Origin: Pseudobdellovibrio sp.
GTDB taxonomy: Bacteria; Bdellovibrionota; Bdellovibrionia; Bdellovibrionales; Bdellovibrionaceae
Length of the DNA: 39,668 bases
Direction of reading: 5' to 3'
Assembly (NCBI GenBank): GCA_023701385.1
Contig: JAMPXC010000029.1
Location: 1-39,668, forward strand
A program made the position numbers and the translations under genes. Below, piece by piece: positions 8,148 through 16,954 of this stretch. The notes below the pieces were generated by a model. The model saw only the letters and a list, made by a program, of their open reading frames with translations. It was not told where the DNA came from and ran no database searches. Position 1 is the stretch's first letter. Each line of letters begins with the position of its first letter.

Positions 8148-8907
8148 GAGTGATCTCCTTAGTTGGGGGACTGGGTTTTTTGAAAAATTTTACTTTTTTA
8201 AAAAATAATTTTAGCGCTTGGTAATGAATGCGAAACACCACAAGTGGAGTCATCCAGCCGTAACGAAGCAAAAGTCCCGTAAAAGAAACTTCTTCCAATG
8301 GCGTAAGTTCGCCCTGCACCCAAGTGTTGAGCTTTAGCGTTCCCTCATCATTTAAGAAATGAATGTCAACATGCAGATGATTTTTCGTTGGGCGAAACCT
8401 GAAACGGTATTCACCTTCAATAGCAAAAAATGGTGATACATGAAATTTCTTTTCTGCCTTAAGCCATTTGTTATCTAAATCTTCACCTTGCTGGTAGAGC
8501 CAATAGTAATGTGTTTCGCCAAAGGTATTATTTACTTCACACAACACTGCTTCTAATTTTTTTTGGCGGTAACAGTACCAAAAATTAACAGGATTAAAGG
8601 CATAACCGAACATACGCGGGATGGTCTGAAGAAAAACATGGTCGGCCTGATAGTTAAAATTTTTGGCTAAAAACTGTTGGCATTTTTCAGATAAAAGGGC
8701 CTGCGGGGTTTCTTTCAAATAATCTTCGTCTCTAAAACTTAATAAAGATTTAAATTTTTTTTGTAAAAGTGCTTGTAAATTTGCCGTCTGCGAAACTGAA
8801 TAATACAGATTGAAAATAGGATATTTAAAACTGTTTTCAGCAGTTTCTGACCTAGAGTGATAAACTTGCCCCCGCATTAGGTAAAAAGCCACTAGGTGAT
8901 TCTCCAT
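8122..8907 (-). CDS. DUF1365 protein
   Basis: The 261-residue protein shows the DUF1365 pattern: an N-terminal GQVYHSRSE with an F-x-Y-P-I-F strand (about 13-33), LQTIPRMFGYAFNPVNFWYC (about 93-112) and VNNTFGETHYYWL (about 124-136), with an RFRPTKNHL segment near 170. The family is almost always encoded between an FAD amine-oxidase-like gene and a CFA-like methyltransferase, as here, and has been tied to singlet-oxygen-induced lipid modification in alphaproteobacteria; its chemistry is not settled. The chosen ATG overlaps the upstream stop by 16 bp and has no clear ribosome site. An alternative ATG at 8877 is possible. Confidence 0.88.
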   Translation of the reverse strand: MENHLVAFYLMRGQVYHSRSETAENSFKYPIFNLYYSVSQTANLQALLQKKFKSLLSFRDEDYLKETPQALLSEKCQQFLAKNFNYQADHVFLQTIPRMFGYAFNPVNFWYCYRQKKLEAVLCEVNNTFGETHYYWLYQQGEDLDNKWLKAEKKFHVSPFFAIEGEYRFRFRPTKNHLHVDIHFLNDEGTLKLNTWVQGELTPLEEVSFTGLLLRYGWMTPLVVFRIHYQALKLFFKKVKFFKKPSPPTKEITHGTSFMGR

Positions 8908-10148
8908 GGTGGGTTGATTTCAAAATGTTTCGCCACATTCACCGCACTTAAAAGGCCGTCTTCGTGAAAGCCATAACGGGTCCACGCTCCTGCAAAGTAG
9001 ACGCCATCATGCCCTTGAATATGTGGAATTTCATTTTGCGCATCGATCGCCTGCTGGTCAAATTTGGGGTGATCATACTGCGTCTCAAAAATTAAATCTT
9101 TCGGTGCACGGCTTGGATTCAGTGTCAGAAGCATTTTATCTTCTGTGTTTAATGGCTGTAAGCGATTTAGTAAATATGTTAGCGATACCTTATCAGAATG
9201 TTCACCGGCTAACTGCGCCTGCACATTCCACGAAGCCCAGCACTTGTTTTTACGCGGTAAAAAGCTTGCATCTTCGTGCAAAAAAGCTTTATTCGGAATC
9301 GTTGAGAAACTGTTTAAAATCTTTTCTTGCTGCGAATTTTTGAATTTATATATTTTAGCTGTCACCGGGGCATGGGTAGCAAAAATGACTTTGTCGAATT
9401 TATAAATTTGTTTTGCGGTCGTAACCTGTAGCTCACGCCCCACATGCTCTACCGCATGCACTGGTTCATTCATATGTATGTGATTTAATTGCTGCGCAAT
9501 TTTTTCCACGTAGTTCTTCGATCCGTTTTTTACTGTTCGCCAGATAGGGCGATCATTCACCTGTAACAACTTATGGTTTATAAAAAAGGTTAAAAATGTT
9601 TCCGCAGGAAAATCTAACATTCCTTTTTCGGGTGTCGACCAAATAGCAGCCACCATCGGGAGAATGTACCATTCCATAAGCTCGCGTGGATATTTTTGAC
9701 TAAATAACAACTCATTTATAGTCCAGCGATTCTGACGCGCCAATTCACGGTTTTTTTCAGCATGCCGATGAAAGGCCAACATGGCTAAAAGTAATCGATG
9801 AAAACGCGGACTAAATAAATTTTTCTTTTGCGCAAAAACTGTACTCAAATTGTCTCCAGCCCATTCCAAGCCTATTTGCGGGACTTGAATCGATAAAGAC
9901 ATGTTCGAACTAACTGTTTCTATGTTTAAATGATTAAAAAGTGCTTTTAAATGAGGATAAGTGAGCTCATTGTAAACTAGAAAACCTGTGTCAATATTAT
10001 TCTGTTTACCATTTTTTTCAACTACAGTAGTATGAGCATGTCCACCTAGACGATTTGACGCCTCAAAAAGGTGAACTTTATACTTTTGATTCAAGATCAA
10101 TGCTGATCCCAACCCACTAATTCCCGACCCGATAACTGCTATGTTCAT
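8892..10148 (-). CDS. FAD-dependent amine-oxidase-like oxidoreductase
   Basis: The protein (418 residues from the ATG at 10148; another in-frame ATG at 10160 adds four) begins with a dinucleotide-binding fold, IAVIGSGISGLGSALIL, followed by the FAD-ribose-binding acidic end (VHLFEAS, about 27-33). It ends with YFAGAWTRYGFHEDGLLSA, the C-terminal FAD site of the amine-oxidase/desaturase superfamily. Proteins of this type head the DUF1365/CFA cluster in many Proteobacteria and are thought to oxidise or isomerise an acyl chain. It is the first gene of the nine-gene operon. Its start region overlaps a 10-bp palindrome that could be the operator for the divergent TetR protein. No Shine-Dalgarno is visible for either start. 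Confidence 0.88.
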   Translation of the reverse strand: MNIAVIGSGISGLGSALILNQKYKVHLFEASNRLGGHAHTTVVEKNGKQNNIDTGFLVYNELTYPHLKALFNHLNIETVSSNMSLSIQVPQIGLEWAGDNLSTVFAQKKNLFSPRFHRLLLAMLAFHRHAEKNRELARQNRWTINELLFSQKYPRELMEWYILPMVAAIWSTPEKGMLDFPAETFLTFFINHKLLQVNDRPIWRTVKNGSKNYVEKIAQQLNHIHMNEPVHAVEHVGRELQVTTAKQIYKFDKVIFATHAPVTAKIYKFKNSQQEKILNSFSTIPNKAFLHEDASFLPRKNKCWASWNVQAQLAGEHSDKVSLTYLLNRLQPLNTEDKMLLTLNPSRAPKDLIFETQYDHPKFDQQAIDAQNEIPHIQGHDGVYFAGAWTRYGFHEDGLLSAVNVAKHFEINPPWRIT

Positions 10149-10161
10149 ATAAATAAACATA

Positions 10162-10171
10162 ACATTAATGT
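10162..10171. promoter_or_regulatory. 10-bp palindrome, candidate TetR operator
   Basis: ACATTAATGT is a perfect inverted repeat in the 76-88-bp gap between the FAD oxidoreductase start and the divergent TetR gene. It lies 13-23 bp upstream of the operon's first ATG, where a repressor would cover a -10 region. The symmetry does not extend beyond the 10 bp, shorter than typical TetR operators, and AT-rich palindromes arise by chance, so this is only a candidate. Confidence 0.3.
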
Positions 10172-10198
10172 CACTAAAACTGCTACTAATATTTTTGT

Positions 10199-10227
10199 TT
10201 GCACACGAAGCGTCTTATTTCTATACT
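10199..10227 (+). promoter_or_regulatory. Sigma-70-like promoter of the TetR gene
   Basis: TTGCAC (10199-10204) and TATACT (10222-10227) are separated by exactly 17 bp. The expected start of transcription, about 7 nt downstream, falls near 10234, only about 3 nt before the ATG at 10237. No Shine-Dalgarno is present, so the regulator is probably translated from a leaderless or nearly leaderless mRNA. Confidence 0.5.
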
Positions 10228-10236
10228 TAAACTTAT

Positions 10237-10857
10237 ATGAAACGCACCAAAGCGGCCAAAATAGCCAAGAAGACGAAAAAGACAAGAAAATACGACAATT
10301 CTTCACGCCTTGAAAAATCAAATGGCAACCGCCAAAAAATTATTGAAAACTATGTCGACTTATTAGTTGAAAAACGCGGCGAAGAAATTTCTTTAGAAGA
10401 ACTCGCTGAACGCGCCGGTCTCTCTACCCGCACACTGTTCCGTTTTTTTGGTGATAAAAAATCTTTAACTACTGAGTTAGAAACTTATCTTGAGACTTAC
10501 GTAACAAGCGTGGCTGGTAATTTACAAATTATGACTGTTGAAGATTTTGCTGAGTTCGCATTTCAAGTTTTTGATAAATACGAAAGTTTGATCTTAGCTT
10601 ATCTCTATACAAATTTCGGCCAGTTATCGCGCGTTGTTTTCAGACGAAAATTTAATTCTTTATTGATGGAAAAAATCAGAGCGCAAATCCCACAAGTGCA
10701 AACTAAAGAAGAACAGCACCGAATTTATTTAATTATTACTTTAATTAATGCAAATTTATGGAGTGATCTTCGCAATGTGTACAACCAAACTGGCGCTGAA
10801 ATGGGTAAATCCATGAAATGGGCCGTGGGCACACTTCTTAAGAATGTAAATAGCTAA
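10237..10857 (+). CDS. TetR-family transcriptional regulator
   Basis: The 206-residue protein starts with a very basic tail (about 1-30, mostly Lys and Arg). A TetR-type DNA-binding domain follows at about 33-80: ISLEELAERAGLSTRTLFRF is the helix-turn-helix and FFGDKKSLTTEL the following helix. The helical C-terminal part (about 90-206) would hold the ligand pocket and dimer interface; its ligand cannot be told. It is transcribed away from the FAD oxidoreductase/DUF1365/CFA operon with an 88-bp gap, the usual arrangement for a local repressor that senses a lipid or small hydrophobic molecule. It is convergent with the propeller gene, separated by only 6 bp. The basic tail is longer than usual for the family. 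Confidence 0.88.
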   Translation: MKRTKAAKIAKKTKKTRKYDNSSRLEKSNGNRQKIIENYVDLLVEKRGEEISLEELAERAGLSTRTLFRFFGDKKSLTTELETYLETYVTSVAGNLQIMTVEDFAEFAFQVFDKYESLILAYLYTNFGQLSRVVFRRKFNSLLMEKIRAQIPQVQTKEEQHRIYLIITLINANLWSDLRNVYNQTGAEMGKSMKWAVGTLLKNVNS

Positions 10858-10863
10858 TATCAA

Positions 10864-13656
10864 CTATGATGTACGGGCGCCGATTGCGCCCCACATTGAA
10901 AAAACACCAAGCCCACTACTCCATGACCAGCTGATGCCGTCTGCAGACAGATAGAAGCTGGATGGATAACCGGAAGTAATCAAACAGTATTTATTTCCGT
11001 TCCAAGCAAGTCCTGACCAATTCCAATTAAGTCCTGTTGATCTGGCTGTCCAGGTAATTCCGTCTAGAGATGTGGCCGCATTTGTTGAGCCACCGGCCAC
11101 CGCTAAAAATTGTGTGCCATTAAACACCAGTAATGACCAACTTGATGACACCGGAAGAGTGCGAGCCGTCCACGTGATTCCATCTGTAGAAGTAGCTGCC
11201 GTCATGGAGTTTCCCGCCACTGCACAAAAGAGCGATCCAGAAACGGCAATATCATTCCAATCACCATTTATCATCGTCACTGTCGGAAGAGTGGCCGAAG
11301 ACCAACTGCTGCCATTCGGTGAGTTCCAGCACTGAAAAGCATCTTCGTAAACCGCACAAAAACTTATTCCGTTCGAAGCAATCCCACGACCACTGTAATT
11401 TCCACCGGTTGATTGTGTCCACGTCACCCCATCAGCTGACGTAACAACGGCCGTGTTACCTGAACTGAGAGCACAGAATAACGAACCATTCCAGGCGACT
11501 CGGTTCCAGTAAGTATCCAGTGGTAAATTATTCGATGATGTCCAAGTCAATCCATCGGTGGATGTGATGGCAGTTAGACCACTGCCCACAGCGCAAAACG
11601 CTGAACCGTTCCAAATAATTTGTTCAAAGCCTCCGGTTGTGACCGGCATTGAGGGCATATATCCTTGAGTCCAAGTCATACCATCTGTTGATCTGGCATT
11701 TTTATTATTTGCTCCCGTGCTTGTCCACGTGTGCGAAATAAACTGTGCTCCGGTCCAATGAATGTACGACCAGTAACCTGATGATGGCATAGAGCGAGCT
11801 GTCCAGGTGATGCCATCAGGTGAAGTGGCAGATACAGATGTGTTCTGCGCGACTGCACAGAACAGTGAACCATTCCACTCCACACAGGTCCACATCTGAA
11901 CAGACGGAAGACTGCGCGCCGTCCAGGTCACTCCATCGGGCGAAGTTAACGCCGTGGAACTGCTGTAAGCGATGGTGCAAAAAACACCGGCTCCCCAAGT
12001 AAGATATTGTCCAGCATTGGATGGAAGAGTTTGTGCGGTCCACGTAATTCCGTCGGGCGAAGTGGCTGCAACAGCCTGACTTCTTCCGACGATACAAAAT
12101 TGAGTTCCGCTCCACGCAATTCCTTGCCAATTTGAAGACGATGGTAAAGTTCGCGCCGTCCAGGTGATTCCGTCAGATGAAGTCGCAGCATTTGTTGAAT
12201 TGGCTGCTACAGCCACGAACAGAGAGCCATTTGTTTCAATGGCCAGCCAATTACCCCATGTCGGTAGCGTTCGCTCTGTCCAAGTGATACCATCGGGTGA
12301 AGTCGCGCATTTGTCACTCGATTCAGCGACCGCGCAAAAAACTGAACCATTCCAAGCGACTGCCATCCAGTCTCTTGCCGCAGGCATAGCCCGCGGAGTC
12401 CAGGTGACTCCGTCTGTTGTAGTCGCACAATAATTATTGTAGTTATCACTGAGCGCCACGGTGACCGAACCATTACTGGCCATCTGTTGCCAATACACAT
12501 AATCTTGCATCATTGAAGGGGGTACGCTGTTAACTGTCCAAGTTAATCCATCGGCCGAATAAACACTTGTTCTAAATTGTGAAGTTATGGCAACAAACTT
12601 TCCACTGCCGTAAGCCATCGATGACCAAGTTCCCGCCACTGGTAAACCACTGCGTGCGGTCCAAGTAACTCCGTCTGGAGATGTCGCATAATCTGCGCTG
12701 GTGGCGGCAAAAGCTACAAAAAGTCCAGCGCCCCAAGCTAAAGCTTTCCATTGCCGTGTGGCCGGCAAAGTTTGCTGTGTCCAAGTAACTCCGTCTGGTG
12801 AAGTCACTGCAATAGTTGAATTATTGGCAATCGCTACAAAGAGAGATCCGTTCCACGTCAAAGCTGACCATTCACCGGCGACCGGTAATGTTCGCCCTGT
12901 CCAACTAACGCCATCCGAAGACGTTGCCGCTGTGGCCGTATTTTTTGCTAAAGCACAGTATTGCGAACCATTCCATATAATACAACTCCAGTCAGCAATT
13001 GCACTGACAACTGATGGCATTGTTCGGCTTGTCCAGGTCACACCATCGGGTGATGTCGCGGAAACATTTGTACCACTGGCGACCGCGCACCAAACAGAAC
13101 CATTCCACGATACCGATTGCCAACTTTGAGTTGCGGGCAGAGTTTGCTGAGTCCATGTGACACCGTCAGTTGATATCACAGCTTTATTTGAAGCTTGCGC
13201 AATCGCACACCACATGGCGCCATTCCACTTCATCGCTGTCCAGTTGGCGGTTGTTGGTAAAGTGGCTGTAGTCCAGGTTATACCATCTGTTGATTTTGCA
13301 ACGGTCGTCGTATTTGAATTTAGCGCGCACCAATAACTTCCATTCCATTCAACCACCGTCCAAAAAGTACTTTCTGGTAAAGTGCGCGATGTCCATGATT
13401 GCCCGGTTCTAGAAGTTATCGCCGTTGCAGAATTGTAAGGAACAACACAAAATTTTTCTATCGATGGTCCGCGCTTACGCCAAAGACCATGAGGAATCAT
13501 CTGCGCCGCAGACTCATCAATCACGCCTAATGTAACTAACAAATGCGACCATAACGATGATCCCAATAAGACCGATGATGTGCCAGTGGCGCCGCGCTTG
13601 AAGAATTCTCGCCGACTCATTGTAGATTTATTTTTTGAATTCTTAACTGCGTTCAC
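10864..13656 (-). CDS. Tat-exported protein of about 21 propeller-blade repeats
   Basis: The 930-residue product (GTG at 13656, AAGGA ribosome site 10 nt upstream; a TTG at 13674 and an ATG at 13620 are alternatives) has a twin-arginine signal, SRREFFKRG with Arg15-Arg16, then a hydrophobic stretch and an AxA-like site near residue 50. The rest consists of about 21 repeats of 40-45 residues, each built as W-x(5)-WNGSxFCAVA, a variable loop, then S-x-DG-x-TWT-x-R-x-LP. This resembles the Asp-box of sialidase/BNR propellers (S-x-D-x-G-x-x-W) with one residue fewer. Twenty-one blades would make three seven-bladed propellers. It lies directly after the third fibre gene and is probably co-expressed with it. 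No enzyme motif is visible; binding of a surface ligand is the likeliest role. Confidence 0.8.
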   Translation of the reverse strand: MNAVKNSKNKSTMSRREFFKRGATGTSSVLLGSSLWSHLLVTLGVIDESAAQMIPHGLWRKRGPSIEKFCVVPYNSATAITSRTGQSWTSRTLPESTFWTVVEWNGSYWCALNSNTTTVAKSTDGITWTTATLPTTANWTAMKWNGAMWCAIAQASNKAVISTDGVTWTQQTLPATQSWQSVSWNGSVWCAVASGTNVSATSPDGVTWTSRTMPSVVSAIADWSCIIWNGSQYCALAKNTATAATSSDGVSWTGRTLPVAGEWSALTWNGSLFVAIANNSTIAVTSPDGVTWTQQTLPATRQWKALAWGAGLFVAFAATSADYATSPDGVTWTARSGLPVAGTWSSMAYGSGKFVAITSQFRTSVYSADGLTWTVNSVPPSMMQDYVYWQQMASNGSVTVALSDNYNNYCATTTDGVTWTPRAMPAARDWMAVAWNGSVFCAVAESSDKCATSPDGITWTERTLPTWGNWLAIETNGSLFVAVAANSTNAATSSDGITWTARTLPSSSNWQGIAWSGTQFCIVGRSQAVAATSPDGITWTAQTLPSNAGQYLTWGAGVFCTIAYSSSTALTSPDGVTWTARSLPSVQMWTCVEWNGSLFCAVAQNTSVSATSPDGITWTARSMPSSGYWSYIHWTGAQFISHTWTSTGANNKNARSTDGMTWTQGYMPSMPVTTGGFEQIIWNGSAFCAVGSGLTAITSTDGLTWTSSNNLPLDTYWNRVAWNGSLFCALSSGNTAVVTSADGVTWTQSTGGNYSGRGIASNGISFCAVYEDAFQCWNSPNGSSWSSATLPTVTMINGDWNDIAVSGSLFCAVAGNSMTAATSTDGITWTARTLPVSSSWSLLVFNGTQFLAVAGGSTNAATSLDGITWTARSTGLNWNWSGLAWNGNKYCLITSGYPSSFYLSADGISWSWSSGLGVFSMWGAIGARTS

Positions 13657-13674
13657 GGTGTTTTTTTCCTTCAA

Positions 13675-16600
13675 TTACATGTCCGGCATCCAAGAAACGT
13701 AAACATCTGAACCCATCACTAAGAAGGTGTAGAGTGTGTGTTTACCTGAAGTTGTCGCGCCATGATCTGCCGGCAAGTGCACCGTTAAACTTGTCGAGCC
13801 CGCATCAGAAAAAGCGGTGAATGAACAGGTCGCGGCTGATGTACCTTTAACGGCGAAAGTATAAGAACCACCGTCTTTCATATTATGAAGCGCAAATAAA
13901 CCACAATCACTTGTAGTGTATTGTAAATTGCCATTTAAAAAATTAATCGGTGACGCCGTGATGCTGACAGCAGGTTTCATTAACATCGTTCCACTGACTT
14001 CCAAGGCTGCACGTGGTGCTGTGGTACCGATACCAATATTACCGGTGTTAGTGATGCGCAGGCGCTCCACTGAGGCGGTTTTTAATATCATGGCACTCGA
14101 GTGCTGATTGTTAATTTCAAAGCCGGTCGTATCTGCAGACATAAGAACGCCGTTGGTCACCAGCGAACCGAGAGTATTATTATTTAACAGAAGAGTTGCC
14201 GCACTGCCCGCGCCGTTAACATGCAATTTTGCAGCGGGTGTTGTTCCTACACCAAAAGAACCGTTCACTGGATCGAAACTGGCCAACATCGAATACGAAC
14301 CACAGCTGGCATTCATACAGGAAGCCAAGGCCATATTTCCGGACCACTCAACAAATTTATAATCTTTCGCTGTCAAATCTAAAACTAATTGATTGGCCAC
14401 CGCTAGTCCATTGCCGGTAAAAGAATTTGCAGGCCCGATGTTAAGGCTACTTTCTGTCGTGTTCCAACGCAAGCTGCTGTTAGCGCCCAATGACCCTGCA
14501 TTATTATATTGAACTTGCCCTGATGAACCCGCGATAGCTGTTGCTGACGCGGCAATGGCATTTAGACTTTTGCGTGTGCTGGTTCCGTCAGTAAAATAAT
14601 AGTTAGAGCCATCGTATTCAACCGTTCCCGGCTGTGGTGAAGCTAACAGAGTACCTGGCGTAAACTTCAAGGGTGCCACTGAAGAAGTTCCAGCTCCCAT
14701 GTGCAGTTTCGCTGTTGGCGCCGCTCCCGCTCCGATACCGACGTTTCCAGTGTTGTAATATGTGCTGCTGCCAGAGACAGTCCAAACAGGCAGAAAAGGC
14801 ACTCCGTTAATAAGAAAGTTATAGGCATTAATAGTGCCATTCACATCAAGATCGTAGTTTGGATTTGTTGTTCCGACACCCACATTACCGTCAGCACCTA
14901 CGATAAGTTGACCCGAACCGACGTTTAAACCACCTGATGGTAAATTTAAATTTCCGCTCATTGATCCACCCGAAGAATTCACTGGCACATAGCCAATCAG
15001 CTCAAGCACTTCAGCTGCTGAAACAAGACTTCCCTCAAAACAAAAATCCGGACTACTGCAATCAAGAATAGCCAGATCCGCAAACTGCGTTCGTCCGTTG
15101 CCTGGATTATCTTGATCGGCCGTTAAATTGACTTTCCACAAGTTCCAAGGAGCTTCATTCATAATTAAATCTTCAAGCGGAATTCCAGATACGTTATTTC
15201 TTCCTTCAAAAATTCGGAAGCGTGATTTATTTAACGAAGGTAAAAAAGAAATTTGGAAAGTTTTCCAGCCACCATTGACCGAATAATTTCCATAATTATC
15301 TGCTATTGTTCCGTAAATGGCCGGGTTTGAGCAATCAAAGCCAAATTCCATCTGCCCCGGAGATGCGCTCCAAGAAAAAGAGGGCGTATTGCCATCCTGG
15401 GTAATCATCACCATCGGATCATTACAATTGCTATTGCTATCATTAAAGTAAACTGAAACGCGAATTTCTTTATCGCCAGAAATCACTTGATTTACCTGGT
15501 AATAGCCAGCTGCGTTTGAATTGGCATCTCCAGCAAACGTAATTAAAGGTCCAAATCCTAAATCTGCAAAGACGGCTGTGGCTGCCGAAGCTACCCCAGG
15601 TATCCAAGTGTAGTTTGGCGAGCCCGCATCAGAAAGATCGATAGCCGTCGAACTTACGGCAACGGCATAAGATAAACCTTTGCCGCTGACGACGTTCCAA
15701 CCGGCTCCATTCGATATAATGGACAGATACTCACCTTCTCTGTTTAAATTCTTGTTATCTGTCGCTCCGATGAGCTGACCTGGCTGAGAAAGGATATTTA
15801 CATTATTGCCGGAAGTGTCGTTTTTTTGGATGTAATATTCACGACCCGCAATTCCTACTGCTGACGGTAATGTTACGTTCACACTTCCTGAAGCGCTGTT
15901 AACAAAAATTAAATTGTCATTCAGACCTAACGTGGTGTTAGTCGTCAATGTAGTTATTTTTTTCGAAATCGAACCTTGAATATCTAATGTCGAATTAGGC
16001 GCACTGGTTCCAATACCAACGTTGCCACTATTATAAAAAATGGCGGAACCTGATGAAGTCCATTGTGCAGTTCCGCTGGCTAAAGCAGAAACTGACGCTG
16101 CCAGAGTTGAATATGAATTCGATAATGCCGTGAATGAAGTTGTTGATGTGTACGATGTTGAAAGCGACACCGGATCTGCCGGAGTATAACCTAATGCTGT
16201 CGTAATATCTGCTGCCGTGATCGTTCCCGAAGAACCCCCACCACCAGCTGTGATACATACAAATCCTGAACCGGTGTATTGCAACGCTTGTGAAGCCACG
16301 CAGGTTGGAATCGCAGAATATTGCACAAAGGCTGTATCGGCTTTGTTGTTAAATAAGACTGAATTATCAGACTTCGTTGCATACATCGCGTAAGGAACAG
16401 CGTTGATATTCATTGCCGGCAATGTTTGCCAACCATTGCCATCGTTAAATTGCATAATAATTTTACGAACATCATTTACTCCAGGATTATAACTTCCTGT
16501 AATCTGACATGCTAAAGATGGTACTGAATTATTGAAGATATCCTGAAATGTAACGGTGCCCGAGGTTGGATAAATTTTTGTTCCGCTCCCTAATGAAAAC

Positions 16601-16839
16601 GAAACTAACCCACTGGTGTCAGTCATATTGATCGCAACGTAATCCTCAATATACAAAATACAGGTTGCTGCCGGGTTTAAAACTGTGAAGCGAAAACTAA
16701 CATTGTTTTCTTCAAGAGTGGTTCCATCGGGCTTAATAATTCTGGCTTGATAGGTTGTTAGCCCAGGTGTAGCCCATGCCGATATGACAAAAAGATAGGC
16801 GAAAACAGTCAAAAAAAGCTTCTGTACGGTTTTATTCAC
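13675..16839 (-). CDS. Surface fibre protein 1, without S74 domain (mosaic adhesin type)
   Basis: The 1054-residue protein has a signal peptide (MNKTVQKLFLTVFAYLFVISA, cleavage near 23) and an N-terminal domain of about 180 residues shared with the two fibres upstream. That domain has a TTYQARIIKPDG start, a QTLPAMNINAVPYAMYA block and four conserved cysteines at 60, 111, 180 and 195. Then come a phage-fibre-like ALGYTPADP linker, five NVGIG-type repeats, a LPSAVGIAGREYYIQKN domain (about 295-390) and a unique beta-rich insert (about 390-615) that looks like a jelly-roll. The C-terminal tip (about 965-1054) is not an S74 chaperone, unlike the paralogues. Such trimeric fibres bind prey surfaces in Bdellovibrio. 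The GTG start lies 7 nt after a FliA-type -10 box. Confidence 0.82.
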   Translation of the reverse strand: MNKTVQKLFLTVFAYLFVISAWATPGLTTYQARIIKPDGTTLEENNVSFRFTVLNPAATCILYIEDYVAINMTDTSGLVSFSLGSGTKIYPTSGTVTFQDIFNNSVPSLACQITGSYNPGVNDVRKIIMQFNDGNGWQTLPAMNINAVPYAMYATKSDNSVLFNNKADTAFVQYSAIPTCVASQALQYTGSGFVCITAGGGGSSGTITAADITTALGYTPADPVSLSTSYTSTTSFTALSNSYSTLAASVSALASGTAQWTSSGSAIFYNSGNVGIGTSAPNSTLDIQGSISKKITTLTTNTTLGLNDNLIFVNSASGSVNVTLPSAVGIAGREYYIQKNDTSGNNVNILSQPGQLIGATDNKNLNREGEYLSIISNGAGWNVVSGKGLSYAVAVSSTAIDLSDAGSPNYTWIPGVASAATAVFADLGFGPLITFAGDANSNAAGYYQVNQVISGDKEIRVSVYFNDSNSNCNDPMVMITQDGNTPSFSWSASPGQMEFGFDCSNPAIYGTIADNYGNYSVNGGWKTFQISFLPSLNKSRFRIFEGRNNVSGIPLEDLIMNEAPWNLWKVNLTADQDNPGNGRTQFADLAILDCSSPDFCFEGSLVSAAEVLELIGYVPVNSSGGSMSGNLNLPSGGLNVGSGQLIVGADGNVGVGTTNPNYDLDVNGTINAYNFLINGVPFLPVWTVSGSSTYYNTGNVGIGAGAAPTAKLHMGAGTSSVAPLKFTPGTLLASPQPGTVEYDGSNYYFTDGTSTRKSLNAIAASATAIAGSSGQVQYNNAGSLGANSSLRWNTTESSLNIGPANSFTGNGLAVANQLVLDLTAKDYKFVEWSGNMALASCMNASCGSYSMLASFDPVNGSFGVGTTPAAKLHVNGAGSAATLLLNNNTLGSLVTNGVLMSADTTGFEINNQHSSAMILKTASVERLRITNTGNIGIGTTAPRAALEVSGTMLMKPAVSITASPINFLNGNLQYTTSDCGLFALHNMKDGGSYTFAVKGTSAATCSFTAFSDAGSTSLTVHLPADHGATTSGKHTLYTFLVMGSDVYVSWMPDM

Positions 16840-16846
16840 AAAAGCT

Positions 16847-16873
16847 TTATCGGTTTACTTTGGTAATCAGTTA
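16847..16873 (-). promoter_or_regulatory. FliA (sigma-28)-type promoter of fibre 1
   Basis: On the minus strand TAAC (16873-16870) is followed after exactly 15 nt by ACCGATAA (16854-16847). The FliA consensus is TAAA-N15-GCCGATAA, so 3 of 4 and 7 of 8 bases match with ideal spacing. The GTG start codon lies 7 nt further on, where transcription should begin. Confidence 0.65.
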
Positions 16874-16954
16874 ATGCTCTATAAAATAATTTTTGTTTAC
16901 TAAAAAGAGATCGGTAACCACTCAATATAACTAAGTATTTTTTTATTTATGATT

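Noticed and set aside
11072-13129. Several open frames of 60-142 codons on both strands across the propeller gene
   Set aside because: They are produced by the repeated S-x-DG-x-TWT codon pattern read in other frames and carry no ribosome sites or recognisable sequence.
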